From: an uncultured Muribaculaceae bacterium
GTDB taxonomy: Bacteria; Bacteroidota; Bacteroidia; Bacteroidales; Muribaculaceae
Assembly (NCBI GenBank): GCA_910584495.1
Contig: CAJUAR010000007.1
Span: 1 to 56,129 of the forward strand
Length of the DNA: 56,129 nucleotides
Direction of reading: 5' to 3'
Part shown: positions 42,893 to 49,827 of the stretch, one piece after another
Layout of the letters: each line of letters opens with the position of its first letter
How positions within the stretch are numbered: position 1 is the first letter of the stretch
Translations under genes and position numbers: made by a program
Notes under the pieces: generated by a model
What the model was told of the DNA's origin: nothing
The model's database searches: none
Seen by the model: the letters and a program-made list of their open reading frames with translations, nothing else

Positions 42893-44364
42893 TAGAACCA
42901 CATTATCTTGTCCTTATAAATACAATTAGCCGGAGTACTGTTTTTTACAACATCCATACGAACCGATAAAACAGAACTGTTCTGATAAAGATACTTCAAC
43001 TGGCCGCATGAGGGGAGAAACCAACCACTGGTGTTGCTTGGAGCTGCCAGCTGCTGCTGCCAGTCGTATATCCCATTGGCCTGGTTGCCGTAGGTTTCGC
43101 AGGCAAGGGCGGCTGGAAAATGTTTCATTTCCCAACCTTCCCCACTATGCTGCTCCACAAATTCACGGAATTTCAGATGATTGGAATACCCTTGCCAATC
43201 ACCATCGTTGGTAGAGGTACCTACCTCTTGGTTATATTCATTGTTCGGGCCACACTCCCAACTGAGGAGGTCGCTTTCGTCGTTATGCACATTCGTCAGG
43301 GCGACTACATAGCCATGACACTTCTCCTGTCCGATGCCGGTGTTCGTATAATCGGCATTATCAGAATCATGCTGCCCGATGTGGAACACGATGCCGATGA
43401 CATTGCCGTCGGGACCGGCTTCTTGAGGGATAATGTACCATTTGTTGTCGCTGCTTTTACAGAAGTAGTCGCCCGCTTGGAGGGTTGCCTGTTTTTCGGA
43501 TTGCGTGGCACCATCAACCTTGTAGGTTCTGTAGCTGCCTGCCGCGATGTTGGAGAGGGTGATGACAAACGCTTTCTTGCCGTCGGCATAGCTGCCGGTG
43601 ATGCTTACTGCCGTGCTGCTTGCGGGTTTCACGATGCAGCGGTAAGTGCCGTCCACCATGCGGCAAGGCTTGATGCCGCTATCTGTGAAATCTATCGCTG
43701 TTGTCCCGGAATAGTCGGGTATCGCTCCGTTTCCATTGTCGGTGAATTTATACACCGTCTTGGGCATATCAATGACGGCCATTGCCATGCGGTGGGTCAT
43801 GGCGAAGGAGAGCGAGAGCGTTCCGTCCATGCTCTTGGTCGCTATGCCTTCGGCGGTCATCAGGTCGTAGGCGGTGTAGGTGGTGTAAGTGCTTTGGTCG
43901 GTCGCGGGCTGGCAGCCGTTGACAAGCGGGGCGAAGAAACCGTCCGCGTCAGTGGCGGAAGCAGTGGTTTGGCCGCTCATGTATGATTGATAAGGATAGT
44001 AGAGGAAATACTTCTCGTCAGATAATCCTCCGGCAAGGGGCTCGCCGGCTTCGGGCTTCCACGTGAGGCTGCCGTCCGTGCCTGCGGTGGCAGTGAGTTT
44101 CACATTGTCATAGACCACCGTGCCTCTACGCACAATGTAGAGTCCGCAAGCGTCTCCGGCGGTGAACTCCGTGCGGTAGCCGTTCTCAGCGGCACGGGTA
44201 GCGGCTTTGTCGGTGGAGGCATATCCGCCGTCGGTCACAGTGATGGACAGCGGTGTCGTGTCACTTGCGCCGTTCATGCCGGGCAGTTCCTCCTGCTGAC
44301 AGGAGGAAAGAAGTAGCGGCAGCGCCGCCGCCATCCAAAGGGTAAGTATGATGTTTCGATTCAT
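42763..44364 (-). CDS. Fimbrillin-like lipoprotein with C-terminal Lcl/C-type-lectin-like domain (A)
   Basis: A 533-residue lipoprotein (ALPLLLSSC, lipidated Cys22). The N-terminal 300 residues are of Mfa-like fimbrillin type: DACGLYIVRRGTVVYDNVKL, KYFLYYPYQSYMSG and a later MTHRMAMAVIDMPKTVYKFT, with the typical strand pattern and ATRAAE segment. The C-terminal 220 residues resemble the DUF1566/Lcl fold: GIVFHIGQHDSDNADYTNTG, GQEKCHGYVVALT, SGWFLPSCGQLKYLYQNSS, SYYWSSTEGSQKYAWAVIFG and a closing VRAVLAF. It is a tandem paralogue of the next gene and is read in the same direction. A surface or fimbria-tip ligand-binding role is likely by analogy. Its last 30 codons are discussed as a candidate variable region. 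Confidence 0.75.
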   Translation of the reverse strand: MNRNIILTLWMAAALPLLLSSCQQEELPGMNGASDTTPLSITVTDGGYASTDKAATRAAENGYRTEFTAGDACGLYIVRRGTVVYDNVKLTATAGTDGSLTWKPEAGEPLAGGLSDEKYFLYYPYQSYMSGQTTASATDADGFFAPLVNGCQPATDQSTYTTYTAYDLMTAEGIATKSMDGTLSLSFAMTHRMAMAVIDMPKTVYKFTDNGNGAIPDYSGTTAIDFTDSGIKPCRMVDGTYRCIVKPASSTAVSITGSYADGKKAFVITLSNIAAGSYRTYKVDGATQSEKQATLQAGDYFCKSSDNKWYIIPQEAGPDGNVIGIVFHIGQHDSDNADYTNTGIGQEKCHGYVVALTNVHNDESDLLSWECGPNNEYNQEVGTSTNDGDWQGYSNHLKFREFVEQHSGEGWEMKHFPAALACETYGNQANGIYDWQQQLAAPSNTSGWFLPSCGQLKYLYQNSSVLSVRMDVVKNSTPANCIYKDKIMWFYKSYYWSSTEGSQKYAWAVIFGDGTARPGFKSSTNEVRAVLAF

Positions 44365-44402
44365 TGTCTTAAACAGATAAATGGATTAAATAGACAAACA
44401 GG

Positions 44403-44540
44403 TCAGAAAGCCAAGACCGGGCGCACGTAGCTATTGCTGTAACCCTTACGGTCGTCGCCCACGCTGCTGTTGCCCACATTCACATAGAGAGCGCGGGCAG
44501 CCGATTGGCCGTAGTACTCCGAAGAGGACCAGTACCAGTC
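44403..44540 (-). other. Candidate hypervariable 3' end of fimbrillin-like gene B
   Basis: Of the 30 codons from the YY of SSEYYGQ to the Y before VRPVLAF, 24 end in C or T. Nearly all are NNY codons derivable from AAC/AAT by changing adenines (GGC, AGC, GAC, CGT, GGT, TAC, GCC, CGC, CTC, TAT). This is the codon signature of variable regions made by diversity-generating retroelements. Confidence 0.5.
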
Positions 44541-45998
44541 AGACTTTAAGTCATCAGCCCCGGATACGGAACCAAACAGGGAAGAGCGGTTCTGGGAAAT
44601 CTTCCTCATTTGGCCGATGGAGGGCAAAAACCAGCCGCTGCTATTGGAAGGAGCATTGCAACCGGTTTCATACGACACAACTGCATACCAGGTGGCGGGA
44701 TAACCGGCATCCTCTGTGGCATTCAGCTTGTCCTTGCCTTCGGCGGCGGTAATGATTTTCTGCGTCCAGGCGTAGCCGGACCAGTCGATGTCGGGATTGC
44801 TGTAATTGTTCTGTTTATTCCCGCCGGCATCCGTGGGGTAGCAGCCCAACTCTGTTCCATAAACACCCCACATACAATAATCGCTCGTGGCATCCGTCAG
44901 GGCAACGACATAGCCGTGGCATTTTTCCTGCCCGATACCGGTTGAAGCGTAATTGGATTGATCTGTCTCATGCTGCCCGGTGTAGAACACGATGCCGATA
45001 CAGGTCTTGCCACTCTCCGGCTGCGGCGTGGTCGTTGCCCACTCCATCGTGCCGTCGGCATATAGTTTGCGCAGACCGCCGTCGCTCCAGGTGCCGTCAG
45101 CGTAGTAATAGTCGCCAAGTTTAAGATCAGAAGCAATATACCTAACATAACTGTTCACATTCACGCTGCCGCCGTCGTTCCACTCTCCGCCGTTGACGGA
45201 AGTCACCTCGATGCCGTCGGCTTTCACGGTGATGGTGAAGGTGTGCAGATAGCCCGCTTGCAGGTTGCCGGCCTCGTCGATGACGGGGGTATAGATGAAG
45301 TCGTTATCGCTGACGCTGACCTTGATAAGCGGTTTGCCTGTCATATTCTGTGGCACGAGCAGTGCTTCGCAGTCGGCGGTGGTGGGTGTAATCCAATCGT
45401 TGTCAGTTCCTGTCAGTTCGCCATTGTCAAATGAAGCAGATGTATATCCGTAAAATGCCGCCTTCGCACCTTTGAATTCTTCTTCCTTAATGCTTGCGTC
45501 CCTGAGAAGCACGCACTTTACCTTTGCCATCTGATGTATGAAGTTCAACTCCACTTTATCGTTAAATTTCTTATTCTCTGCTGTAGCCTTAAGAAAGTCT
45601 ATCGCCCCATAACCGTTTGACTGATTGGCAATGTTCTTGGCGGTCTGCGCTTCGAAGGGATACCATGCCGTGACAGTGGCAGGGGCGGTGCTCTGCCAAT
45701 ACACCGGAGTTATGGATTCCTTTACTGTACCGTTCTCATGATTCAGTTCGTAGCAGCCCGTCGCACCGTCCGCTCCGATGCGCACGCCTATCTTGTCGCC
45801 CTCTGCCCATTCGTCCTTTCCGGTGGAGCGTGTCGCCATACCGTCCACCCGGGCGGTGAACGCCAGCGGATATTCTCCGTCCGGCAGCGGAGTGCCTCCT
45901 GTCTGCGGCATGTCGTCTTGCGAGCAGGAGGCAAAACCCATGCAGAGCAGCAGTGACGCCGCCATATTCCGTAACAGATGTAATTTGCCTCTATTCAT
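44403..45998 (-). CDS. Fimbrillin-like lipoprotein with C-terminal Lcl/C-type-lectin-like domain (B)
   Basis: A 531-residue lipoprotein (LLLCMGFASC, lipidated Cys25). The N-terminal half is fimbrillin-like: YPLAFTARVDGMATRSTGKD, WAEGDKIGVRIG, TAWYPFEAQTAKN, FIHQMAKVKCVLL and a second strand-rich domain ending AGYLHTFTITVKADGIEV. The C-terminal 215 residues carry the Lcl-like fold shared with gene A: GIVFYTGQHETDQSNYASTG, GQEKCHGYVVALTDATSDY, SGWFLPSIGQMRKIS, WYWSSSEYYGQSA and a final YVRPVLAF. It lies 38 bases upstream of gene A and 130 bases after the 291-residue fimbrillin, so all belong to one cluster. A host- or glycan-binding tip adhesin is the likeliest role. Confidence 0.78.
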   Translation of the reverse strand: MNRGKLHLLRNMAASLLLCMGFASCSQDDMPQTGGTPLPDGEYPLAFTARVDGMATRSTGKDEWAEGDKIGVRIGADGATGCYELNHENGTVKESITPVYWQSTAPATVTAWYPFEAQTAKNIANQSNGYGAIDFLKATAENKKFNDKVELNFIHQMAKVKCVLLRDASIKEEEFKGAKAAFYGYTSASFDNGELTGTDNDWITPTTADCEALLVPQNMTGKPLIKVSVSDNDFIYTPVIDEAGNLQAGYLHTFTITVKADGIEVTSVNGGEWNDGGSVNVNSYVRYIASDLKLGDYYYADGTWSDGGLRKLYADGTMEWATTTPQPESGKTCIGIVFYTGQHETDQSNYASTGIGQEKCHGYVVALTDATSDYCMWGVYGTELGCYPTDAGGNKQNNYSNPDIDWSGYAWTQKIITAAEGKDKLNATEDAGYPATWYAVVSYETGCNAPSNSSGWFLPSIGQMRKISQNRSSLFGSVSGADDLKSDWYWSSSEYYGQSAARALYVNVGNSSVGDDRKGYSNSYVRPVLAF

Positions 45999-46043
45999 AT
46001 TTCCGGTTGTTGCTTTAATTGTTTCTATTTCGGTTGTGCCACC

Positions 46044-46061
46044 GGCGGGAGCAACCCCGCC
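46044..46061. repeat. GC-rich hairpin between fimbrillin genes
   Basis: GGCGGG (46044-46049) pairs with CCCGCC (46056-46061) in the 130-base gap between the fimbrillin genes. It has no T-tract on either side, so an attenuator or a REP-like element is more likely than a full terminator. Confidence 0.4.
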
Positions 46062-46128
46062 CGCTACACCTTAAATATTATTGTGTACCTCCGTGCTTTA
46101 CGCTGCCGCACGGGATGGCTGTGTCGGG

Positions 46129-47004
46129 CTACTGCAATGTAGCGTTGCCGTTGAAGCTGCCGCCGTTGCCCCAGGAGCTGATGGTGCAGCCGGTGACAGA
46201 GAGTCCGGTTTTGCTGACCTTTATGTCCATCTTGTACTCATTGCCTGCCGCCAGTTCCGTGATTTCCTCCAGAGTGCAGCTGTAGGTCTTACCGTCGACA
46301 ACGGTACTGATTTTCAAGCCGTTGTTGTCCGGAGTCTGCGGATAGAGGATGAGCCCTGTCAATGTCATGTCGTTGATGGTGAGGTCCTCGACAGTGCCGG
46401 TAGCGGTTGTCGTGCCCGTGGCGGTGTCGAATGTACCTTCCATTTTCAAGCCCCCGACCGTGTAGGCAGTCATTTTCGTCAGGTTTTCAAAACCGTCGCC
46501 TGCGGTGAACGTGAGCGACAGACGGCTCATTTTATGGTCAAAGGCAAAATTTATCGGCTTTTTATAACCGCCGGTCGCCCGCGCCCAAAGGTAGTCGATG
46601 CCGGGCTGTGCAGCGGCGGTCTGGTTGTCGGCACGGGTATTGTCCGAGACGCTTGCCTGCACGGTGCCGTCGGAGCCCCTAAAAGGATAGTAAGCAGTAA
46701 ATACGACATCAGCAGTTGTTTGGTAGAATATGCCGGCACCGGCAGGTGTGAATCGGCCTGAGGCTGCGTCGGCGATGCTATACTTCACGTTGGTGTATGC
46801 CGTCATGCCGGAAACGCCCGATATGCCGATTTCGTCATCTGCGCTCCAGCTTGTGCCGGCGGCGCGGGAAACGGGGCCAATGTGTGCTGTTACCTTGGCA
46901 GCTACCGGCTCGTCGATTGTCCCCGGCTCGTCGAGGTCGCTGCTGCATGATGCCAAAGCCATGACGAGGAAGGCAAAAAAAGAGAAATGCTTCATCATTT
47001 TCAT
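46129..47004 (-). CDS. Fimbrillin family lipoprotein (Mfa-like), 291 residues
   Basis: A lipoprotein with lipobox VMALASC. Characteristic fimbrillin features are VTAHIGPVSRAAGTSWSADD followed by EIGISG, VVFTAYYPFRGSDG, FAFDHKMSRLSLTFTAGDGF, LILYPQTPD and a C-terminal EYKMDIKVSKTGLSV strand ending in ISSWGNG. It has about 40-50% similarity by eye to the 296-residue neighbour, which ends 3 bases upstream, so they are a recent tandem pair. Mfa-like proteins are fimbrial subunits or anchors; the arginine after the N-terminal strand is a possible maturation site, as in type V pilins. Alternative starts exist at the Met codons in KMMKHF. Confidence 0.82.
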   Translation of the reverse strand: MKMMKHFSFFAFLVMALASCSSDLDEPGTIDEPVAAKVTAHIGPVSRAAGTSWSADDEIGISGVSGMTAYTNVKYSIADAASGRFTPAGAGIFYQTTADVVFTAYYPFRGSDGTVQASVSDNTRADNQTAAAQPGIDYLWARATGGYKKPINFAFDHKMSRLSLTFTAGDGFENLTKMTAYTVGGLKMEGTFDTATGTTTATGTVEDLTINDMTLTGLILYPQTPDNNGLKISTVVDGKTYSCTLEEITELAAGNEYKMDIKVSKTGLSVTGCTISSWGNGGSFNGNATLQ

Positions 47005-47007
47005 GTT

Positions 47008-47898
47008 TTAATTGGTTTCTTCCATTGTGGCGTCGCCTGTGCCAGGCTGCGAGGACCACGAATGGATTTTGGACTCTGTCACTTCTGCTCCGGTCTTGTT
47101 CAGCCTGATGGTGTACTGGTAGTCCGTACCCGGTTTCAGTTCGCCGCCGGCAAACGCCAGCTCGCACTTGTAGGTCTGACCGTCCTTGACAATGCGCAGC
47201 ACCACCAGGCCTGCTGTGGTCTGCGGATAGACAATAATCGACGGGCGTGCACTGCCGCTTATCACATTATTGACATTGAGGGTAAGCGTTTCCGGATCCA
47301 TTTCCTTCGCTTTTGCCTCGCCTGTGGCGGGATTGAATGTGCCCTCGAGCACAAGCCCGTCAAACGAGTACGATTCTATCTTGTTCACATCGGTGCCCTC
47401 TCCGTCCTGGAACGTCATCGTAATTTTGCTCATCTTGTGGGCGAATTCGAAATTGATGTTCGGCTGGCCCTTCTTGCCCACACGGCTGTCCCAGAGATAG
47501 TCGAATTTCGGCTGGTTTTCAAGAGTCTGCTGTTCGGCCCGGGTATTGTTCTCTACGATGCCGGGTGCTGTGCCCTCGGTTCCGGTGAAAGGATAGTAGG
47601 CGGTGAAAGTCACTTCGGCCTGTGCGTCCTGAAAGTACATGGGCGTGCCGGTGAACTTTCCGTCACCGTTTTCGGTGGTGTATTCCATATTGACGTACTT
47701 GCTCTCGCCGTCGCGAAGAGTGGTGATACCGATTTTGTCGCCCATAGCCCACGCCGTTCCGGCGGCACGGGACGAGATGGAATTGCCGATGTTGGCGGTG
47801 ATCCGTGCGGCTACCTGTTCGTTGTCCGCATACTTGTCGTCATTGTCGCAGGCAGCCAGTGCAAGCGCAACGGCCGCGAAAAAATAAATTTTTCTCAT
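47008..47898 (-). CDS. Fimbrillin family lipoprotein (Mfa-like), 296 residues
   Basis: A lipoprotein with lipobox ALALAAC. It has the same layout as the 291-residue neighbour: ITANIGNSISSRAAGTAWAM then GDKIGITTL, VTFTAYYPFTGTEG, FEFAHKMSKITMTFQDGEG, SIIVYPQTTAGLVVL and TDYQYTIRLNKTGAEV near the end. It lies 26 bases after the 3' stump of a further fimbrillin gene. With only 3 bases to the next gene, the two are clearly co-transcribed. A fimbrial subunit or accessory protein is likely; the exact position in a fimbria cannot be told. Confidence 0.82.
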   Translation of the reverse strand: MRKIYFFAAVALALAACDNDDKYADNEQVAARITANIGNSISSRAAGTAWAMGDKIGITTLRDGESKYVNMEYTTENGDGKFTGTPMYFQDAQAEVTFTAYYPFTGTEGTAPGIVENNTRAEQQTLENQPKFDYLWDSRVGKKGQPNINFEFAHKMSKITMTFQDGEGTDVNKIESYSFDGLVLEGTFNPATGEAKAKEMDPETLTLNVNNVISGSARPSIIVYPQTTAGLVVLRIVKDGQTYKCELAFAGGELKPGTDYQYTIRLNKTGAEVTESKIHSWSSQPGTGDATMEETN

Positions 47899-47924
47899 GC
47901 TTTTTCGTTTTTGTTATATTTTGT

Positions 47925-48047
47925 TTATTGTTCAGCATCTATGTTGCCTCCGTTCACTTCCTCCCAAGGCATGAAGGAGCAGTTGACAAGTGTGATTCCG
48001 GTCTTGTGGAGCGTCACCGTGAGCTTGTACTGACATCCAGCCACCCA
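47925..48047 (-). pseudogene. 3' stump of a fifth fimbrillin gene
   Basis: A minus-strand frame from 48047 to the TAA at 47925-47927 reads CQYKLTVTLHKTGITLVNCS and then MPWEEVNGGNIDAEQ. This matches the last 35-40 residues of its downstream neighbours (YQYTIRLNKTG... WSSQPGTGDA). There is an in-frame stop immediately upstream (48048-48050) and no usable start, so some 250 codons are missing. It marks a deletion at the head of the fimbrillin cluster. Confidence 0.75.
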
Positions 48048-48065
48048 TTAGTTTTTGTTTAGACG

Positions 48066-48073
48066 CAAAATTA
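48066..48073 (-). promoter_or_regulatory. Possible -7 box at the head of the fimbrillin cluster
   Basis: Minus-strand TAATTTTG lies about 20 bases before the fimbrillin stump. The -33 element is unclear. It may be the original cluster promoter kept after deletion of the first gene. Confidence 0.35.
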
Positions 48074-48223
48074 TCTAATATTTGGCAGAAAATATCTCAA
48101 CAAGCGAATTAGCGTATTTCAGATTCTCAAAAAAAGTATGTCAAATTATCAAATTAGAAAATTTGACACTCAAATATTCAAAACAGCTTCCTGCATATCG
48201 CTTACATTCACATGTTTACCTTA
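48074..48223. other. AT-rich spacer between fimbrillin cluster and oxalate module
   Basis: AT-rich bases without a supported gene, repeat or hairpin. The bases from 48434 to 48514, before frc, likewise show no clear promoter box. Confidence 0.4.
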
Positions 48224-48322
48224 TTATTGATTATTTGAGATTTGTTTTGCCGCTTCGTATGCTTTTCGTGCCCTATAGTAGCTGTTTTCAGATCCAAAGC
48301 CGCTGAGAAGCGCCACTTCCGA
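48224..48322 (-). pseudogene. Fragment of an AraC-type DNA-binding domain
   Basis: The minus-strand frame 48224-48433 (69 codons) ends with QSEVALLSGFGSENSYYRAR and then KAYEAAKQISNNQ. This resembles the second helix-turn-helix of AraC/XylS regulators (EVALLSGFGS...YRARK) or a related HTH. The preceding codons do not resemble the rest of such a domain, so only about 33 residues are recognisable. It could also be a small HTH protein of its own. It lies between the fimbrillin cluster and frc. Confidence 0.4.
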
Positions 48323-48514
48323 CTGTTTGGCTCCGGCGACTTCACAAATGATGCCACCAGGCACCTCAATTTTATGATAACATTGTCCGCGTCCTGCTTG
48401 TTCGTTTTTTTTACAAAACAATGTCACAGACAATTACGTTATAACAATAAAGCTTTCATTCCTCTCAACAATTTCAAAACGAACAAAAGTCATAAATTAT
48501 TAAATAACACCGAT

Positions 48515-49813
48515 ATGAACAATGCTCCTCTCCAAGGTATAAAGGTCGTGGACTTCACAAACGTACAGTCCGGTCCTTCGTGTACTCAACTTCTGGCCTG
48601 GCTTGGTGCCGAGGTAATCAAAATTGAACGACCCGGCTCGGGCGACGCGACGCGCAACGAACTACAGTTCGATCCCGACGAACCAAGCTATTATTTTCTC
48701 CAGCTCAACTCCGACAAAAAATCGCTGACTCTCGATGCCGCCACTCCCGATGGCAAAGCCATTCTTACAAAACTTATAGAAGGTGCCGATATTTTCATCG
48801 AGAACCTACACCCGGGGGCCATGGACAAACTCGGTTTCAGCTGGGAAGAAGTGCACAAAATCAACCCCCGCTGTATCTACGGCACAATCAAAGGCTTCCC
48901 GACATCATCGCGTTTTGCAAACCTCAAGGCTTATGAACCTGTGGCACAGGCAACAGCCGGAGCTGCTTCGACCACCGGCTGGTGGCAGGGCGACAACAAT
49001 GTGCCAACACAGAGCGGCGCAGCCCTGGGCGATTCAAACACCGGCATGCACATGACCATCGGTCTGCTTGCTGCCCTTATGCAACGCGAAAAAACAGGCG
49101 AAGGCACATATGTCTATCAGTCGATGCACAATGCCTGCCTCAACCTCTGCCGTATCAAGACCCGCGACCAGCTCACCCTCGACCGCTTAGGCTATCTGAC
49201 GCAGTTCCCACAGTACCCTAACGAAAAATTCGGCGACTTCGTTCCCCGCTCGGGCAACCAGGAAGGCTCCGGCGTTCTCGGCTGGACCTACAAGTGCAAA
49301 GGCTGGGAGACCGACCCCAACGCATACGCCTACATCATCTTCCAGCGCGGCGCTAAAGACTTTGAGCTTGCCTGCAAGGCCTTCGGTTTTGAAGACTGGC
49401 TGACCAACCCAGACTTCAACACCGCCGATGCACGCGACCGCCACAAACAGGAAGTCTACGCTCGTGTCCAGGCATGGGCCATCGACAAAGACAAATTCGA
49501 TATTGTCAAAATTCTCGCTCCCGCCGGCGTGCCCTGCGCCCCTGTGCTCTCCACCAAGGAAATCATGGACGACCAGAGCCTCTACGACGGAAACACCCTT
49601 GTTAAAATCAACCAGGGCGGCAAAATCGGCGAGTTCGTCACCGTGGGTGTTCCTTTCACAATGTCGAACTATCAGCCTACCTACGGCCCCTGCCCCACCC
49701 TTGGCGGCAACACCGACGAAGTGCTCACCGCTATCGGCTACAGTGCCGAAGACATTGCCAAATTCAAAGCTAACGGCACCACAGCCCCCATGCCAAAACA
49801 GGCTACGAAATAA
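48515..49813 (+). CDS. frc: Formyl-CoA:oxalate CoA-transferase
   Basis: A 432-residue class III CoA-transferase from the ATG at 48515 (earlier in-frame codons have no family match); the Oxalobacter enzyme has 428. It moves CoA from formyl-CoA to oxalate, giving oxalyl-CoA and formate. The N-terminus (GIKVVDFTNVQSGPSCTQLL, AWLGAEVIKIERPG) is typical. The catalytic Asp is Asp173 in ALGDSNTGMHMTIG. YKCKGWETDPNAYAY matches the FRC subgroup rather than other CaiB/BaiF enzymes. The flexible glycine loop, GGGGQ in Oxalobacter, reads EGSGV here (near residue 250). It is followed after 14 bases by oxc, which confirms the pathway. Confidence 0.93.
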   Translation: MNNAPLQGIKVVDFTNVQSGPSCTQLLAWLGAEVIKIERPGSGDATRNELQFDPDEPSYYFLQLNSDKKSLTLDAATPDGKAILTKLIEGADIFIENLHPGAMDKLGFSWEEVHKINPRCIYGTIKGFPTSSRFANLKAYEPVAQATAGAASTTGWWQGDNNVPTQSGAALGDSNTGMHMTIGLLAALMQREKTGEGTYVYQSMHNACLNLCRIKTRDQLTLDRLGYLTQFPQYPNEKFGDFVPRSGNQEGSGVLGWTYKCKGWETDPNAYAYIIFQRGAKDFELACKAFGFEDWLTNPDFNTADARDRHKQEVYARVQAWAIDKDKFDIVKILAPAGVPCAPVLSTKEIMDDQSLYDGNTLVKINQGGKIGEFVTVGVPFTMSNYQPTYGPCPTLGGNTDEVLTAIGYSAEDIAKFKANGTTAPMPKQATK

Positions 49814-49827
49814 AAAAACACGCCACT

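Noticed and set aside
46044..46061. Rho-independent terminator inside the fimbrillin cluster
   Set aside because: The GC-rich hairpin lacks a T-tract in both directions, so it is listed only as a hairpin.
42763..48050. A complete diversity-generating retroelement
   Set aside because: No reverse transcriptase (no YxDD-containing frame), no accessory gene and no A-rich template repeat is visible in the window; only the candidate targets are.
48224..48514. N-terminal extension of frc back to 48242
   Set aside because: The frame is open, but the extra 91 codons have no match to the family, which begins at MNNAPLQGIKVVDF; the region overlaps the AraC-like fragment on the other strand.
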